64,000 bases of DNA from an uncultured Chitinophaga sp. (GTDB lineage: Bacteria; Bacteroidota; Bacteroidia; Chitinophagales; Chitinophagaceae), in the NCBI RefSeq assembly GCF_902168175.1, contig NZ_CABHOU010000101.1:1-64000 (forward strand). Reading direction: 5' to 3'. Of the stretch, positions 9,401 through 18,400 are shown piece after piece. The position numbers and the translations under genes were made by a program. The notes beneath the pieces are model-generated. The model was not told the origin of the DNA and did no database searches. It was given only the letters and a program-made list of their open reading frames with translations. Numbering within the stretch: the stretch's first letter is position 1; every line of letters starts with the position of its first letter.

Positions 9401-11355
9401 TCTTCCAACACCATATTTCCGGCTTCGTCCAGCCCGGAATAATAAAATAACTCAACCCTGTCTCTGTATTCGATATTGGTAAGGAAATCTGACAGCGTTT
9501 TTTTATCTGCATAATTGAGTATCACAAAGTCTGTCATCCCCTCATCCGTATGGGCCGACAGCAATTCTCCTATCTCCGCCTGCTCATCTTCCAGAAACTT
9601 GAGTCGCTTGTGCGGGTCCGAGAACAGCAGCAGGAACACAGGTTTTTCGTGCCTGCCGGATGAGCGTTGTTCTATTTCAAGTAATACCTCGCTCTTTTCC
9701 ATTTCCCGGTTATTAAGGAAGTCGCGCCGGTACTCATTGATCGCCCGTTCCATATCGCCGTTCATCACCCCATCTACATAATCGTGATAATAGCCTTCCC
9801 TCTGCAAACCAACCTGTAAGCGAGCGGTGAGTGCGGCGTCCGGGAGCAACGTTGCATCCATCATTTCCGGGGAAGCCCAGATCTGCGGAGCATGTTCATT
9901 GCGTAAGCGCGGGGCAGATTCCCCGTAAAGCGCACGCACCTGCGGCATTGTTTCAAACCCTTTTACTGCCATGCACATCAGGCTGCGAATACTTAACTGG
10001 CCCTGTTTGCGCTTTAGCTGCCGCACAAATTCATAGGTAAAAAAGGAATAAGCCTTCTCCTGTATCGGCTCCCTCTCCTGGTCATACGGCTGTTGTGAAT
10101 GATAAGAACTGGTAATAACCGCACGTCCCATACCCATGGCTATATTCATCCACTGATGTGTTCCTGGAAAAGGCATCTCCAGCATCAGGACTACCTGCCT
10201 GCTTTTCAATTCCGATATAGCCGTATTTAATTCTTTATAAGTGATTTCCTGCTCTCCTATCCATAATGAACCGGGGTTTTCTATCTCCGGCGTACTGTTG
10301 CAGGAGAAATAAATGAAAACGATATCATTCCCGCTCACGTCGGCTGCCATCTTTGCGAGGTACTGCATAATCATCTCCTTACCCGCGCCTATCACAGTTT
10401 TCATTTCCAGTCTTTCAGCTTCCATGATATCACGCAGGCCGTTCTCCATCAACAAAGCATCATTTTCTGTGCGACGTCCACTCAACTGATCATCAGCGCC
10501 CACCACTAAAGCCCACAATTTCGGTTGCCCTGCCTCCTTCAACTTCGACATCACACTCCGCTCTATCTTTACCGGCAATGCGCCTTCCTGCTTTTCCGTA
10601 ACCCAATTACTCAAATCCCTGTGTGCGTCCAGCAAACCGGCAAACTGCCCGAAATGCTGCTGCACCAGTGCGCGACCAGCCTCTAACCACTGGCTCTCGC
10701 GTTTAAACTCCTGTAACGTACTATCCTGCTCGGGCAGTACCCGCTCCAACCGCTTGTGCGTTTTTGTAAATGCGTCGATGGCCCTTAACAATGAAGTTTC
10801 ATTTCGTTCATTTGCCGCGTTAGTAATCCTCGTTTTCAACAATGCGGCTACCTTTTCCGGTTTGAAGAACGACAGCACATCCAACTGCTGCGTATCCAAG
10901 TAATGCTCACCCCATATCTGGCTGCCGGGGTTCGGCCGCTGATAGTACTCCTGCAAAAAGTGACCAATTACTTCAATAGGCCGAAACCCGCGTACACGCT
11001 CACTATCGTCGGCTTCCACTTTCAGCCATTCGAGGAAAGCAAGGCGTATGTCCTGGTGCATTTCATAGAGTTCGTAACCTACATCATGGCAAAGCGGTGA
11101 TAACAGGATGTCTGACACTGCTATACGATGAATGGTAACGGGTTTACCGCTCCAGGTATAGGCATTGAAGTTCTGCCACATCTTGTACAACATGTCGGGG
11201 GTAAGCAGCCCGGGTACAGCGGCATAAGCGGCCATCAGGAAGTGGCCGTACTTGTAGTGCCCGTAGTACTGCTCCACATACCGGCCATAAAACCATTCAA
11301 CTTTATGGCGGTCAGTGGCAGACAATTTATCTATCGGAAAACCGGGAGGTAACAT
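6466..11355 (-). CDS. Giant multidomain conflict protein: three degenerate caspase/CHAT modules plus tandem pYEATS (VMAP-like position)
   Basis: 1629 residues, last gene of the operon, ATG 2 bases after the vWA stop codon. No signal peptide or membrane segment. Residues 1-275: helical region, unrecognised. About 278-445: caspase-like fold with both catalytic positions lost (GHG reads C-N353-S; DxC reads E393-M-P395). About 508-548: a segment like a peptidoglycan-binding-type helical repeat. About 571-730: CHAT-like module with Leu642 at the His position but Cys678 retained (LNTCNSA). About 778-960: third caspase-like module with Val858 for His and D908-V-H910 for DxC. About 1020-1320: beta-rich region ending YVRLFVSTAEVL, like the segment after many caspase domains. 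About 1365-1626: two prokaryotic YEATS-type repeats (VAFFLHDSF/VAFFIHDSF, LELDLN). Likely a scaffold, decoy or substrate rather than a protease. Domain calls are from motif reading. Confidence 0.8.
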   Translation of the reverse strand: MLPPGFPIDKLSATDRHKVEWFYGRYVEQYYGHYKYGHFLMAAYAAVPGLLTPDMLYKMWQNFNAYTWSGKPVTIHRIAVSDILLSPLCHDVGYELYEMHQDIRLAFLEWLKVEADDSERVRGFRPIEVIGHFLQEYYQRPNPGSQIWGEHYLDTQQLDVLSFFKPEKVAALLKTRITNAANERNETSLLRAIDAFTKTHKRLERVLPEQDSTLQEFKRESQWLEAGRALVQQHFGQFAGLLDAHRDLSNWVTEKQEGALPVKIERSVMSKLKEAGQPKLWALVVGADDQLSGRRTENDALLMENGLRDIMEAERLEMKTVIGAGKEMIMQYLAKMAADVSGNDIVFIYFSCNSTPEIENPGSLWIGEQEITYKELNTAISELKSRQVVLMLEMPFPGTHQWMNIAMGMGRAVITSSYHSQQPYDQEREPIQEKAYSFFTYEFVRQLKRKQGQLSIRSLMCMAVKGFETMPQVRALYGESAPRLRNEHAPQIWASPEMMDATLLPDAALTARLQVGLQREGYYHDYVDGVMNGDMERAINEYRRDFLNNREMEKSEVLLEIEQRSSGRHEKPVFLLLFSDPHKRLKFLEDEQAEIGELLSAHTDEGMTDFVILNYADKKTLSDFLTNIEYRDRVELFYYSGLDEAGNMVLEDGTFPVFDLIPLLEFQRNMQVVFLNTCNSAHAANWIAQMAGCRALGGLGTVDDGYSAEFGVSFFKDIIKGGSWEEYEQMPMAGDLRMEDAPQGVIRYFQAPWIERGQLMSWKFKMVEKKEQKEQKKTNTIRAVCLGINQEPGGRTLEYCNDNAGKFGEWLTAQREQLQKEVKVNVLPGATRAVALSAIDELAAAEDGDTCVIFYSGVLYRKDRNNEDDEFCFGEDADYAMMRADSFVFHRLVNRFKDKNVNLIVICDVHGYLAAGRGRANTTPNRYDGLKHFVLIKRELSTEFTFTAGNEFFTELLDVLHADGGELTYQGLLDRLRIKMLSWGERLTLSAKTDVRNWQDHVVFTNRLRKNVAYYISFNKNLNSWVANAGLRNGLKPSVNFTGTYFYLQDGSLALIGEVGEDYSLLTGLEGRAETESAEAMLVERKIPEVRVAFSKNVPNQAKTNILQEIERQHIPYIDFVYEEIYAYYVIDYGYGGFYLTFDLRRGDPAQVLESVKTEAELVKQMQSICEWMAMVDYYYPGRGIKREDLNVTFLVADELKQKRISEREFSEYQNPSSILLSRNIGAYPALMCNVSIAEGSSLKECYVRGLYFDRGFDVHDITTGVMHLRKGDVITIDIDRYIMERVNNNVFRPGPDTDIGEQGLSDYVRLFVSTAEVLSVPVKKYPWRQRPAPPAATFPVNADVSINVPVFFDWGPETPKQEQTFRQKVQGLYESRKVAFEDDPQKNRWGGESTANNWMLHASVKRKNLIPGFYSVTIYADFKGDIPPGTEVAFFLHDSFDEEIKYTTVEKGRALINVSAYEAFTTGAYTSDGTMLELDLNNAPGFPDGFYYQDVMDVFKSKVKELYNSTPVRIKDDLQKGRWGGAFHVNGKALSASVKKSLLPGLFKIKLRVASTNNTPLMGDVAFFIHDSFNNQIKFRRALNGEASVSVTAYEAFAVGAYTEDGTLLELDLNQVKDAPEGFYYKER

Positions 11356-11357
11356 AC

Positions 11358-12563
11358 TTATTTTTTTTGCTTAAAGATGGCGCGCAACGTGTCCTGGAAA
11401 TTGTAGGTATCCTGTTCTAACATCGGCACCATATTGAGGTTTTTGATACCGGCTGCCGCTGTGTTATCCCAGCGATGCCGGGGAACGGGGTTGAGCCACA
11501 ATACCTTTGCACAGCGTTTTCTTACTTCTTCTAAAAAAGCAGCCGTTTGCTGCTGCCGCCTTTCTACCACCACTTTGTCGGTATTACCCCTCGCCGCACC
11601 GGCATCGCTGATGATCACCGCAGTGGTTACACAACTGTTCGCCTGTCGCAGCGCTTCGTCGATCTTCACCGGAGCGGAAAGATTAGGTTTCCGGTAAACG
11701 TAAGCCGTCGGAAAGTTCTGGAAGTAAAATACCGGCGCGCGGGCATGCCCGCCTTCGTGCTGCGCGGTGTATATCAGCCTGCTGCTTAATTCATGAAAAG
11801 GTGCCATAGAGCCATGTACATCGGCCAGTATGATCAGTGTGTCCTGGCGGTTACGCAGCCCCTGTTTGTATACCGGCTCCAGGAACAGCCCTTCCCTGGC
11901 AATTTTGAATGCAGTAGCCGGTATATCCAGTTCTGTAGAACGGTCGGTGCGTTCTTTGTAACGGAGGAACTGCCAGCCTTTCACCATATTGCGGCGGTTG
12001 AGGGGAAAATATTCATCGCTGTGTAAAAACCGGGCTTCCTCGCCATAACGTTCTTCGTCTGTTCCTTCGTCGGCGGTTATGTTCCAGGGCGTTTTGTAAT
12101 ACATCTCTCCTGTTTCCATCGCCTTTTCTCTCCCGGGTTCTTTCGGCGGCGGAGGCGGAGCTTCCTCATCGTCCTCCTGGCTTTCATTGTCGCGCGGCAC
12201 CGCCATAGGCTCCGGAACATCACCTGCATCCGCTTTTGGCGGTGCCTGCGCACCCGGTGCTACTGTTTCCCTGGCAGCCTGTTCGGCCCTTTCCAGGCCG
12301 GCACGCAACATATTGACCAGTCGCTCGCCCTCAAAACGTATCGCCGTATCCAGCAGTTCATTAAAACGTTTGTGATCACGATGGTCCTGCAGGTACAGCA
12401 CATTACAGAGCGCACGGAACGACTTTAAATCCTCTTCCAGCGGGATCAATCCGTTCTGCAAAGCGTCGATGAACATTTTATATTTATCGATCCAGCGCTC
12501 ATAGCTGAGCGACGTTTCAATCGCTTTAAAGAAGTTCCAGAATATCAGGGGATGCTCGTTCAT
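11358..12563 (-). CDS. vWA-domain protein (CoxE-like partner of MoxR)
   Basis: 401 residues. N-terminal helical region (1-110), an acidic/proline linker (about 120-165, EDDEEAPPPPPKEP), then a von Willebrand A domain at about 240-390. The MIDAS motif DxSxS reads D248-V-H250-G-S252, so the middle Ser is His; the second-half Asp is present in ISDAGAARG. vWA proteins of this type act as adaptors that bind metal and clients for MoxR ATPases. The start ATG overlaps the MoxR TGA by one base and the giant-protein ATG lies 2 bases after the stop, so translation is probably coupled. Function in a MoxR complex is inferred from this pairing. Confidence 0.88.
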   Translation of the reverse strand: MNEHPLIFWNFFKAIETSLSYERWIDKYKMFIDALQNGLIPLEEDLKSFRALCNVLYLQDHRDHKRFNELLDTAIRFEGERLVNMLRAGLERAEQAARETVAPGAQAPPKADAGDVPEPMAVPRDNESQEDDEEAPPPPPKEPGREKAMETGEMYYKTPWNITADEGTDEERYGEEARFLHSDEYFPLNRRNMVKGWQFLRYKERTDRSTELDIPATAFKIAREGLFLEPVYKQGLRNRQDTLIILADVHGSMAPFHELSSRLIYTAQHEGGHARAPVFYFQNFPTAYVYRKPNLSAPVKIDEALRQANSCVTTAVIISDAGAARGNTDKVVVERRQQQTAAFLEEVRKRCAKVLWLNPVPRHRWDNTAAAGIKNLNMVPMLEQDTYNFQDTLRAIFKQKK

Positions 12564-13699
12564 CAGTTACTGTTATTAACCTCTGTGGCGGCCTTTTTAT
12601 AATCGTTTTCCCGTTGTTTAACAGATGACTGTGTTTTGAGCAAAGCCTGGTAGAACAGCGGTAGTTTTTCGAGGTCTTGTTCCGGCGAGGTGATCAGGCC
12701 GGCTTTTAGTTCATGATGATAGGCCGCCAGCCAGTCGAGCATTTCGCTGGTAGATACCATTTTGCTGTCGGACGGGCTTACCGCCACCTTCGCCCGCTGT
12801 GCATGGATCACTTCAATGGCTTTCTTCACGAAAGTGCCATGTTCCTCAACCAGTCCCGGTATATGCGCCTTCACGATATCCACGATCTGTTCGTCGTTCG
12901 GGAACTTGATGAACATGAACAGGCAGCGGCGCAGGAAGGCCTCGGGCAGTTCGCGTTCGTCGTTACTGGTAATGAAAATAATGGGCGGATAACGGGCCTC
13001 TATTGTTTCACCGGTTTCGGATTCGGGGATGGTGAAGCGGCGTTCATCGAGTTCGAGCAGTAAGTCATTCGGGAAGTCAATATCCGCTTTATCAATTTCG
13101 TCGATCAGCAGGATCGAAGGGTTTTCTTTGGTAGAGGTGAGAAACGCCTTTGCGAGCGGGCCGAAGCTGCGGTACTGCAACAGGTCTTCTTTTTCTCCAC
13201 TTCCATTTTTCAGTTGGGAGTTACGCAGGCGCGCCACGTGATCGAAGTGGTACAAACCATCTACCGCTCGGGAGGTAGACTTCACATGCCATTCAAAAAA
13301 GTGTTCGCGGTAATTCTCCCCGTACCAGTCGAACGCCACCGACTTGGCCAACTGCGTTTTTCCGCTGCCGGGTTCTCCTTTTAACAGGATGGGGCGGCGC
13401 AGTATCTGCACCAGCCGCACGATCTGCTCAAGATTATCATCCACAATGTACGGTGGTAGCGGCTTGCTCTTTACCGTTAATGGTTTGCCACCGGCATCTG
13501 TTTTTTGCACAAATCCTCCGGTTTTGCTTATGCCATCGTACACAAATTCGGACACCGGCAACTCCGGCTCCACGGCCGCGATCATATCTTTCCCGTCTGT
13601 TCCCTTCTGGATAAACCGGTGGGATACCTTCGGAAATCCTTCCCTGGTAGTGGGATACATGATGATACCATTGCTATCATATCTCCTTTTATCTGACAT
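12563..13699 (-). CDS. MoxR-family AAA+ ATPase
   Basis: 378 residues. An N-terminal extension (1-100) is followed by an AAA+ module: Walker A GEPGSGKT at 108-115, Walker B SILLIDE at 195-201, sensor 1 IFITSND near 241-247, and candidate arginine finger R257/R258 in AFLRRCLF. MoxR ATPases work as hexameric remodelling chaperones together with a vWA protein, which is the next gene. Everything needed for ATP hydrolysis appears intact. The gene starts 19 bases after the caspase gene stop. In predicted bacterial conflict systems this pair is thought to set an activation threshold for the linked effectors; that role here is inference. Confidence 0.93.
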   Translation of the reverse strand: MSDKRRYDSNGIIMYPTTREGFPKVSHRFIQKGTDGKDMIAAVEPELPVSEFVYDGISKTGGFVQKTDAGGKPLTVKSKPLPPYIVDDNLEQIVRLVQILRRPILLKGEPGSGKTQLAKSVAFDWYGENYREHFFEWHVKSTSRAVDGLYHFDHVARLRNSQLKNGSGEKEDLLQYRSFGPLAKAFLTSTKENPSILLIDEIDKADIDFPNDLLLELDERRFTIPESETGETIEARYPPIIFITSNDERELPEAFLRRCLFMFIKFPNDEQIVDIVKAHIPGLVEEHGTFVKKAIEVIHAQRAKVAVSPSDSKMVSTSEMLDWLAAYHHELKAGLITSPEQDLEKLPLFYQALLKTQSSVKQRENDYKKAATEVNNSN

Positions 13700-13718
13700 A
13701 GTATAAGCGTTTGAATGT

Positions 13719-15419
13719 TTAATGCCATAAATGATTAGCGAGTTCTTCGCGGCTTACGCCCAGTTTCTCACTGACTTTAACAATAAAATCTTCCAGGTGA
13801 CAGGATTGTTCTTCATCGAAATAATCGTCTACATTGAGCGCCTGGAAGTTGACCGACTGTATATGCTTTGCTGCGTTATCGTACCACTCGCCTGCCAGTA
13901 AGGGCCTTAGTGCCTCCACCATATCCGCCACGATTACGTTCCTGTCGGTGCCCAGCACATTTACGAAGTCTTCCCGTTTAAAGAACTGCACACCACCACC
14001 CTGCCTGGTATCGGCCACCACTACAAATACACTGCTGAATACCACACCTTCTTCCTGCAGGGCTATTTTTGCTTTTTCCAGTTCTTCCTGTAATTCCTTA
14101 CAGAACGAAATGATCTCCCTGCTCCTGTCGCCCGACTGAAAACTGCAACCCAGGAAGAACAGTAAAGGCCTGTGTTCTTCATCCGGCCGGCGTTTCAGCC
14201 GGTCTCGGATATACACGGCACATTGCTGTTTAATATTTTCATCCAGTTTTATATTGACATTGGCAGCCAGCACCGGCCAGATGCCATCGCCGGTTTTATC
14301 CGGTTCTACCACGATTTGCCAGTAATCTTTAAAATTGAAGAAGCGTTTCGGTTTCAGTTTTTCGAGCAACGCTTTGCCCTGTATCCGATGAATATTGAAG
14401 CGATCGCAAACGGTGGTGATAATGATCAGGTCTTCCTTTTTACCTCGTGCATATTCCCTGGCCAGCGCCAGCTTCTGCGATTCGAAGTTCAGGTATTCGA
14501 TAAAAGAGCGGGAAAGCACGGAGGCCGGGGGTACATTGGGATCTTTCAACCGGAAGATGAACCGGCTGTTGCCCGATTCGGCCAGCGTTCCGTAAGCAGG
14601 CGTCTGCGAAAAGTTTTGCAGGCGCGAATTCATATTCGCCATTATCTCTATCTGCGCTTCTACGGCATCTATAAATGCGCGTTCCTCTATGAAAAACTTC
14701 GCGTTCGTATTAGCGTCCAGTTGCCGGCAAAGCACATCCGTAAACGGACTACTGCCATTGAGCGCTTCGTCGAGAACAGGTTCGCGGCTGGCGGCGGAAG
14801 TAAGGGCGTAACGGGAAAACTGGAGGTCGGGGTCGCTCATCTTTAAACCACCATGTACCACCCCGCTGCAACAACAATCCAGTATCAGCAAAATATCCCG
14901 GAAGGTTTTATTGGCCCGGTAATTACCAAAAAAGTTGTAAAGATTATTATGTTCCATCCAGGTGCTGGGATCGCCGATATCTGCACCGAAAGGCATGATA
15001 TAGCCACCTAAAAGTCCCGGGAGGTTATCGCCATGACCGGCAAAGTAGATCAGCAGGTGATCATTTTCGGTCACCATTTTTCTAAGCGATAAAAGATGGG
15101 TGAGTATCGCGGTTTTAGTAGCGCGGTCGTTGTACAAACACATTATTTCCGGCGTACTGTAAGGCACTACAGTTACGCCTTTATATGCTGCGAGCGGTGC
15201 CGGCGGTGCCACCGGCCTGTCGAACGAATACTTCTCAAGTAATAATTCCACCAACCTGCCGGCATCTCTTACCGGCGTTTTCAGTGGTTCAAAACCTTTC
15301 TTTGCATCATATTGGTCTACGGCCACTACAAAAAGGTAGTACTTCCCCACAGGTACCTGCGGCCGTCCGCCTCCTTCGTCCGTATCCAGACCGCGTGTTA
15401 TGTTATCCCTGTCCAACAT
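13719..15419 (-). CDS. Caspase-like (C14) cysteine protease with uncharacterised C-terminal half
   Basis: 566 residues. Residues 20-290 form a caspase-hemoglobinase fold domain: YYLFVVAVDQYD as first strand, the catalytic His129 in FAGHGD, and the catalytic Cys183 in DCCCSG, so the dyad is intact. An Arg/Asp-rich N-terminal segment (LKTPVRDAGRLVELL) matches the 'ND A' helix of metacaspase-like enzymes. The C-terminal half (about 310-566) is unrecognised; FLGCSFQSGDRSR near 420 sits where a degraded P-loop could be, so an inactive STAND-like module is possible. The gene follows the STAND gene with a 34-base gap. Likely the executioner or processing protease of the operon. Confidence 0.85.
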   Translation of the reverse strand: MLDRDNITRGLDTDEGGGRPQVPVGKYYLFVVAVDQYDAKKGFEPLKTPVRDAGRLVELLLEKYSFDRPVAPPAPLAAYKGVTVVPYSTPEIMCLYNDRATKTAILTHLLSLRKMVTENDHLLIYFAGHGDNLPGLLGGYIMPFGADIGDPSTWMEHNNLYNFFGNYRANKTFRDILLILDCCCSGVVHGGLKMSDPDLQFSRYALTSAASREPVLDEALNGSSPFTDVLCRQLDANTNAKFFIEERAFIDAVEAQIEIMANMNSRLQNFSQTPAYGTLAESGNSRFIFRLKDPNVPPASVLSRSFIEYLNFESQKLALAREYARGKKEDLIIITTVCDRFNIHRIQGKALLEKLKPKRFFNFKDYWQIVVEPDKTGDGIWPVLAANVNIKLDENIKQQCAVYIRDRLKRRPDEEHRPLLFFLGCSFQSGDRSREIISFCKELQEELEKAKIALQEEGVVFSSVFVVVADTRQGGGVQFFKREDFVNVLGTDRNVIVADMVEALRPLLAGEWYDNAAKHIQSVNFQALNVDDYFDEEQSCHLEDFIVKVSEKLGVSREELANHLWH

Positions 15420-15453
15420 TGTCCTTTTCTTTTATAGTGCATATTGCGCCCGC

Positions 15454-18400
15454 CTAGCGGGTAATGCCGAATGCTTTTAGTTCACTGTCTGTAAGTAATG
15501 GGAGTTGATTGTTTTTGTCGAAATCGGCGCCTCTTCCGTATTGCCACAGTGATAAGGAGTCGCCGCTGTTCGCAAAAATGTATGATTTGCCAGCTACATA
15601 GGCCACATCGCCCTGGTCGCCGGCTGGCATGCGTAATAATATTGTTTTACCAGACAGGTAATCCACATAACTCATTGCCCCATGTGCATCAGCGATCAGC
15701 AGCCGGGCGCTATCGAGTACCTGCACCTTCGCCTTGCTTCCAAACAAGGTGGTCATGTAAACCGCGCTCATATCAACAGGCTCTTTCAGCAAACAGGACT
15801 TACAATCCAGCTCTGTAAGAAATACCATCGGCTGACCGGATGGTGTATTTTGCATGTTTTGCGACATAGATTTCTCAGAAAACTTTGAGTAGTTTATCAG
15901 TAGCCAGCGGCCATCGGCTGAAAACAGGGCACCATCGAAGGAGGCTATTCCATCAGGTTTGCGGAAAGGGTTTACCCGTGTTCCTCTACTATCATACACG
16001 TCAAAATCTGTACGGTTGCCCGTAACCACATAATTTCCTGTTGGAGACAGGCTGGCGGTTGTAAAACTTTTCCTGCTGCCGATGGTGTTATAACGGCCGT
16101 CGTCTGTATTTACGAAATAGGTAGAACCTTTTTCGGTGGTAGCTATTACTGTTTTTCCATTGGCTGTAAAAACAGCCGCCGTAACATTATCATCAAAATT
16201 GAACTGCTTGTCCCGGAACTTCTGCACGGCCCGTTCATTTGCCCTCAAAAAGTTTGTATATATTTTTAGTTTTCCTTTGTCGATCATCAGTATCAGTGAT
16301 CCGTCCGGCGACATAGAGGCCGCAGCGATATTATCCCCGTCAAGGCCGCCAAATGTATCCTGATCGTACAGGCCACTGGCCCTTAACATCCTCACCCTGC
16401 CCGGATAAACAAGCATCACTACCTTTCCGCTATGCTGGAACCTGGCCGACAGCAGGCCGGGGCTGAGCATAGTTGAATCGATCGTTTTGAAAGTATTCAG
16501 ATCGACAAGACGCAGCATCCGGCCGGTTGAGGAAGCTACCAGCAATAGTTTTCCATCTGCCGATATATCGAAAATATTACCATGCAGCCGGCGGGTGAGA
16601 TAAAAAGTGCGTTCATTGGCCAGATCTTTGAAGAAAGCTGCCGCTTCTGCATTTGACGGGTCCCGCTGGCTTGCGATCTGGGCAATCCTGTATGCAGTTG
16701 CCATATCCTTACTTTTCTGCGTGCCGGCCAGCGCAATTAATTGTTTCACATTAGCAGCGCTAATATCGCGGATACTATCGTACGCCAGTCTGTACTTCGC
16801 AACCGCAGACTGTTCCACGATCAGCAAACTATCTGTCAGCGCTTTACTTTTAGAGAGTGTTGCATTTTTTTCGACCATTAACTTACGTTGTTTGTCGACT
16901 TCTGCATTGGCCAGTTCTAATAACACCAGCTTGGTCTTCAACTGTTCTCCCGCGTTCATGGCAATGATCCTGGCATTTTCTGCCTGCGCCTGCGCTTGTA
17001 TGGCTACCGCCCTTTGCTGGTTAGCCTGCTCACTGGCCATCTCCGCTTTCGCTCTTGCAACTTTGTTTACTTCCACCTGTTCTGTTAGCGAGGCTGACAG
17101 TTCCCTGTTTTTGGTCAAACTTTTGTTAGCCTTCCTCATCTGAAAAAAAGCGAAGCTTCCTACTGCGCCAAAAACAAGGATACCCAACGATAACCCGACA
17201 ATCAGTCTCCTGTTTCTCCGTGCTTTTTTCGTATGCTCACGGTTTCTCAACCGGATACTTTTTTCAGCGAATGCGTATTCCTTTTTATTCAGCCAGTTGT
17301 CGTCAGCATTCATCACCTTTTCCAACTCATTCAACCGAACGTCGTTCCACCATCCTCCCGGCCTCCGTTCTTCAAGTGCTGCTTTCAGGCGTGATTGCAG
17401 CAGCAGGCGGTCTTTCCCGCTGTCGTTAATCCATTCCCATATCCGTGGCCATGTTTTCACGAGTACATCGTGCGCCGGTTCGTAATAGGCTCTCTTTCCC
17501 TGATCTTCTCCCGATACTATCAAACGGCTATCTAACAGTTTCTCCAGGACTTTTTTCACCCGCTCGTTCTTTCCATTATCAGGATATATAAAATCCTGCC
17601 TGTCCACCCGCTGGCCAGCCAGTTCGCCCGGCGAGAAATACACCATTCGCAGGATAATATTCTTAATCACCTCCTGGAACTTGTGATAGTCTGCCGGATG
17701 GCTTTCCTGGAAACCGTCGTACACCTCATCTGCCCTGGTAGGTAAGGCAAGCATCACACCGCCCACGGCATCGTAATCGCTTTCCCTTAATACGCCATCG
17801 CGTTGCGCTTCGGGCAGGTCTTTAACGCGATTCCAATAACGGGTGTACATTTCGCTGAGGCTAAACGACATCAGCGGCAGCAGACCCGTGGTTTGCGAGC
17901 TGTATACTTCGTCGGCTATCTTATCTACCAGCGAGGGCGGTGCAAATTCAAGGCCCGCCTGGTATGCAGGTTCTTCAATCGCCTCACATATTTCTTCACG
18001 GGTAAACGGCGGAACGATATATCGCCCCGCTTCCCAGTAATTATTCAGTAATTTGATGATCCGGAACTGGGGCTCAAAATCGGCCCTGATGGTGGCAATA
18101 ATGCGAAGATCATAAGGTTTATGTTTGTCCTTCTGCATTTCGAGTAATTCGAACAGGCGCTGGTAAATAAGTTCCTGTTCTTTACGATCACCGATACGGG
18201 TCACTATTTCTTCGAACTGGTCGATAAGCATGATGTATTTCTTCTGCCTGTTCGCCACACAATCCTCCAGTCTTTTTGCGATGGCTACCAGTGGCTGCTC
18301 ACCCGCCCGTAATGGCTCCAGCATTTCCCAGCCATCGTTGCGCATCTGCGGAAACACGCCCGCTTTCACCAACGACGATTTACCTACGCCGGAATTACCT

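Noticed and set aside
16607..17143. A 178-residue hydrophobic plus-strand frame.
   Set aside because: Antisense to the coiled coil of the STAND protein; the apparent hydrophobicity is a codon artefact of Ala/Gln/Glu-rich coding.
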